Assembly: GCA_036924285.1 (NCBI GenBank) | Contig: JAYKYS010000006.1 | Location: 23,224,001-23,288,000, forward strand | Reading direction: 5' to 3' | DNA from: Asterella californica | Taxonomy: Eukaryota > Streptophyta > Marchantiopsida > Marchantiales > Aytoniaceae | Length of the DNA stretch: 64,000 nt | Shown: positions 60,000 to 64,000 of the stretch, piece after piece | How positions within the stretch are numbered: the first letter of the stretch is position 1 | How the letters are laid out: the number at the start of each line of letters is the position of its first letter | Notes under the pieces: generated by a model | The model's database searches: none | What the model saw: only the letters and a program-made list of their open reading frames with translations | Told to the model about the DNA's origin: nothing | Program-made: the position numbers and the translations under genes

Positions 60000-61280
60000 G
60001 TTGGCAACTCAGTTTGAGAAGCTACAGGATGGAATGACCCTGTGGATACTATGTCAGTGCATGCTTATGTTGCAAGAAGTCATCATGAAGCTGTACTAGA
60101 AGAAAAATGCATGAGGGAGGATGCAGGTGAGGCTTCTACAGCCAAACGACCTGCCACAAGGAGTGAAAGGGCTAGGTCAGAGACAAGGCAGGAGACAACA
60201 CCTACTCGGGAGGAGAGTACGGAAGAGCTACCACCTACAACACCAAAGGAGAAGGAGAAGAGCAAAGAGAAAGATAAGATGTCTGCATACAAACCTCAGT
60301 CTGACATTGAGATTGCTACAGACCTGAAGCAAGTGTTAGAGAATCGTATTTTGAATGGGAAGGTTGAGTTTACTTTGGATGAGATTCTTGGGATAGCAAA
60401 GCGTGAATTCCATGAGGTTATCATAGATATCATCAAGAAAAAATGTCAGATTTTGGGTGAAGCAACTACGCTTAGCGCTCTAGGGACCAAACTATCGGAA
60501 GTTGAGGAAGATGAGATTGCTGGTTACTACTCTCAAGTATCAGAGGGGAGGTCGTATCAGCACGTGAGGTTTGAAGATGAGGTGGAAGCATCGCAGAAGA
60601 GCCATTACTCTCACAACCATTGGGCAAGAGCAACCACAGAGACCTTAGTGAAGCTGAGAGATCTAGAGAAACATGTGGTGGCATTGATTGATCGCGACTC
60701 AAAGATTAATCTAATGTCTAAGGAGCTGTACAACCGTGGGAGGTGGTCTATAGACACCGACCATGGATGGCTTATCCGATGCTGCCAACAACCAGAGGGG
60801 AGAACTCTATGGTGCTTGTCTCAACATCAAGGTAACTGTGGGTGACATCAGTGATGTTCAGAATTTCTTTGTACAAGATATGTCAATTTATCTTATCATT
60901 ATAGGGCAGCCTTACATTACTGCTGTTAGAAAGGAGACACGAGTTATGGATGATGGTTCAGCCTATGCTAGGATACGTAGTAGAGATGGCAGAAGAGTAG
61001 TTCAGTTTTTGACTGTTGTAGCAGAACATGAGAGGAATCGTGATAGCTTGAGAGACCGTCCTCTACCTAAGATTACTCAAGAGTTTAGAGAGTCTAGGGG
61101 TTTTGACAGAGTGCCATTGAAGAGCGAGACTTCAACGGTACAATAGAGATAGAATTCTCGCCTGATCCCATAGAGCATGAAGCTTTATCCACTAGCTTCT
61201 TAGGATTGACATCATGTGGATCAGTATGTTATAGGAAGGTTGAGAATCTAAAGAGGTTTGATTCATCTGACTGGCCCGCA
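60000..61280 (+). pseudogene. Protease region of the gag-protease retroelement, broken
   Basis: 60042-60845 has an acidic, Lys- and Thr-rich linker, then SDIEIATDLKQVLENRILNG and FTLDEILGIAKREFHEVIID, and the protease motif VALIDRDSKINLMSKELY. The catalytic Asp is present, but the glycine expected two residues later is Asp. A frameshift near 60765 leads to 60763-61146 with ANNQRGELYGACLN, QNFFVQDMSIY, IIGQPYITAVRKETRV and DDGSAYARIRSRDG. Related sequence (ALSTSFLGLTSCGSVCYRKV) runs to about 61280, where a LINE fragment cuts it. No RT of this element follows. Confidence 0.7.
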
Positions 61281-62800
61281 GGTTAGTGAAGAACCTCCTA
61301 TTCAGCTACGCCACAGCCAAACGTTGGTTCTCACTTTACCTCCCATCTGTCATACTCTCCTCCATCTCTCTTTTCATATTAATTCCGAGTCTTTCACGTC
61401 CCACCACACGTTCCGTTTGTCGCAGTCTGGAGTTCTTTCATGTAGCAGTTATTTTTAGGTTCTAAGGTCGAGCTTCCACCTCCTCGTGGACCAATTCTCC
61501 TTTTCCCATGACCAACTCGTGCTCTCTTGCAGTCTCCCGAAAAAATAATATCTTCTCCGTCCACCGTGTGAGTCTTTCTAGAGCCCGACCCTCTAATACT
61601 TCAGCACCTCCAGGAAAGAGAGGAGAGAGGTCCCTCTCATCGAGTCCCGAACGTCTTTGAGTTTTAGCGAGTTAAGTGTAGATAGCCTTTCTCTTCTTAA
61701 ACTACCGAGGACCTCTTTCTTTTCTTGGTCATCGATCTGCTTTGACTTTTGTCATAGATCAGTCACTTTCCGAGAGGATAGAGCTCTTGATAGAAGAGTC
61801 TTGCTCCCGTCGAAAGTTAACCGACCGTAGACCACCTTCTAGCACTTTAACATTTTGTCTAGAGTCGCTAGAGTGTGAGTCTAGAGCCCTGGTAGCATCA
61901 ACAATCCTTCTTCTAAGGTCCATCTCATCGTTTTCCTCTTGTTCCTATCTTGTTTCATGACGTCTTTGATCTCCCAAATCATGATGTTGATTCACTCTTG
62001 CCTTCCTCCTTCAAGCAACTTCTGTAAATACTTGAGTTTAAGAGCTTGGATCACCTCCTTGAAGGGGGTGATGCCTAGCTCTCCATCTCTCTTAGGCTTA
62101 GTTAGGACATCCCACGCCATCATCGATACCTTGTTTCTCCCTTCCGGATTTCTTCTTCACAGAAAGGACTTGCAGACTTCTTCAAGTTTCTTGTACCCTG
62201 TCGTCTTGCAGTCGACGCTCGTAAGCTGGTAAGCAGAGATAGAACGAAGTACGTGAATGAGTAGGACCGTCCGGCTCGGCCAAGATAACATTCTGTTGGA
62301 CCAATGCTGTAACTGGCTTTGCAGGCGGTCCACTATCGCCTCCACAACTTGAGCATCCGTCAGACCTCTCTCATTCTAGGCCCCCTAGGTACTTAACCAT
62401 TTGACCGGTTCTCGCTATTATACATCTCGAGTTTATCTAGGTATCTCCATCATTCCTATTGGTATCACCACGGACTTCTTCAAGTTTAGCGAGGCTCTGG
62501 AAACTGCCTCGTACCGGTGGATCACCTCCTGTGTGGCTTTGAAGCATTCCTCCATACCTTCTATCATGAGCTCCGTGTCGTCCGCAAATAGCTGGTGAAG
62601 AAGCGGGGTCCCTTCACCCGTGCTGATCCCTTCAATCGTACCTTTTTCTCTTTCATTCTTCAGCATGTTCATCAGCGGCTGGGTGGCAATGAAGAAGAGG
62701 TAAGGGGCGATCAGACACCCTTGTCTGACCCCCCTCCCCAAGTCAATCTCTTCAATAAAGTCCTCATTCACGTTGTCGTGTGACGTGCTTTCTTATCTGG
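61281..62800 (-). pseudogene. LINE reverse transcriptase relic
   Basis: On the minus strand, 62771-62433 carries the RT core: DLGRGVRQGCLIAPYLFF, then LLHQLFADDTELMIEGMEEC with the catalytic FADD box intact, and ASLNLKKSVVIPIG. 62345-62157 and the continuing frame give RLQSQLQHWSNRMLSWPSR, LRSISAYQLTS, LEEVCKSFLWRR and AWDVLTKPKRDGELGI. That is the classic region after RT in plant L1-type LINEs. Stops and shifts follow. The copy is truncated at its 5' end near 62.8 kb and its 3' end abuts the gag-protease relic near 61.28 kb. I see no poly(A) remnant at the junction. Confidence 0.8.
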
Positions 62801-63440
62801 GAATACACCGGGTATCTAGCTGTAGAGAGTACGTGTCGCACTCCGTGACTCAGAACCAGTGACCACCCAAACCTCTCTCTGATCTCCAAGTACACTTTGA
62901 ACCTTTCTCGCTACGATATCCTCACGTCCTCTCGGCAGATCTCTCTCTTACTCGACTAGGAATAGAACCGGGATAACAAGCACGGGCAACCTGTTCCTGC
63001 CATCACCGCAAGCACTCTTGGGTCTACTGGTCATCACTCCAGCCTCACCACAAGAGAAATACCAGCACTCCTAATAGAAAAGAAACCTAAGCGCAACGCC
63101 CGCACACAAATCCAATCAAAACCAACTGGGCGTACAAACAGGCATGCGGGTATGGAGAGGATCCAAACACAGGAAATACAGTCAACAACTCTCCACACCC
63201 ATGATCAAGTGCTCTGAAGCACTGGCAAAACCTCCAAGTCGACCTGTTCTTCAAAGAATCTTAACTCTTGCGCCTTTCGGAGCAAGAACCTCTCAACTTT
63301 ACCTCGCTGTCACTCCTCAACCACAGCTCAGAATGAGATGAAACCAAGGCCAGCAGATAGCCTGTAGAATAATCTCTCTATTAAGGTATTACATGCAGAG
63401 AGATCATCTCTGAGTTGGCATCTATGCCCTTCCAAAGTTC
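62801..63440. other. Spacer with no recognisable gene
   Basis: Short frames only. No LTR edge or RNA gene recognised. Confidence 0.4.
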
Positions 63441-63792
63441 GTTGTTTCTATAACACGATACTAGTTCAACAGAACTTTGCTGTTCGATTCCTCACAAACC
63501 ACTCGATCAAAACAGCTCAAACTTCTCAAGAAGCTAATGTGTCACCATCACTACCACTCTGTAAAATTTCCCCAGCAGATCTTCAACCAAACTCTCGGAA
63601 CGATCAAGCCCTTATCGCTATTTTTATAACATGATACTATTTCGACAGAACTTTGCTGTTCGATTCCTCACAAACCGCTCGATCAAAACAGCTCAAACTT
63701 CTCAGGAAGCTAGTGTGTCACCATCACTACCACTCTGTAAAGTTTCACCAGCAGATCCTCAACTAAACTCTTGGAATGATCCAAGCCCTTTT
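63441..63792. repeat. 176-bp tandem duplication
   Basis: Two adjacent units (about 63441-63616 and 63617-63792) share long blocks, such as AGAACTTTGCTGTTCGATTC and GTGTCACCATCACTACCACT, with scattered single-base changes. Neither unit codes for a recognised protein. Confidence 0.9.
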
Positions 63793-64000
63793 CGTCAATG
63801 ACACAAGGCGATATGCAGACCCTTGTGCACAAAAACAACGTTTCCCTTCAACCCAATAATCCAAATGGTTTCAAATTTCACAGGTAGGTAGCTGACTGTA
63901 CCTTCTCAGACCCTGGAAGGTTTCATATCGAAATTCGACCTCAAACTCTCCATATCTCTCTCAATGTCTCATGTTTACAGTCGCCTACTATCATAGCCTC
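63793..64000. other. Spacer to the window edge
   Basis: No gene or repeat recognised. Confidence 0.35.

Overview
The window looks like nuclear DNA of a land plant. Evidence: a SAUR-type auxin-responsive gene (a plant-only family), a plant-type inositol monophosphatase, two plant Ty3/gypsy families primed by a tRNA-Glu-like site, a plant MULE transposase relic and long repeat-rich spacers. From memory, the reverse transcriptase family at 47.4-57.3 kb and the gag-protease family at 58.8-61.3 kb are most familiar from seed-free plants. A bryophyte or lycophyte is therefore my best guess, but the species cannot be fixed from sequence alone.

Only two host genes are convincing. An intronless inositol monophosphatase lies at 31904-32737 (+) and a SAUR gene at 41669-42175 (-). 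They sit in a mostly transposon-free block (about 26-46 kb) of spacers with short tandem repeats, two possible SINE fragments and microsatellites.

Left of that block are degenerate repeats (1-13 kb), a decayed Mutator-like transposase lacking its catalytic core (13.6-15.7 kb), the 3' half of one Ty3/gypsy pol (17.6-19.2 kb, -) and a composite Ty3/gypsy chromovirus (19.3-26.2 kb, -). The composite has the tail of one family and, at its 5' end, a leader and LTR of another.

Right of the block is a nest. A non-LTR-type reverse transcriptase relic (47.4-57.3 kb, +) is split by a complete young Ty3/gypsy element (49088-56768, -). That element has two 770-bp LTRs differing at five positions, a 4-bp target duplication, an 18-nt tRNA-Glu primer site and a full gag-protease-RT-RNaseH-integrase order. 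Six in-frame stops and two frameshifts interrupt it. Next come a gag-protease relic with no RT (58.8-61.3 kb, +), cut off by a LINE relic (61.3-62.8 kb, -), and a 176-bp tandem duplication (63.4-63.8 kb).

I see no rRNA, convincing tRNA, CRISPR array or clearly new biological system. The items most worth checking are the young element's stop-riddled single frame and its zinc-binding module ahead of gag, the shared tRNA-Glu primer, the reading frame restored across the nested insertion, the chimeric chromovirus, and the SAUR upstream region.
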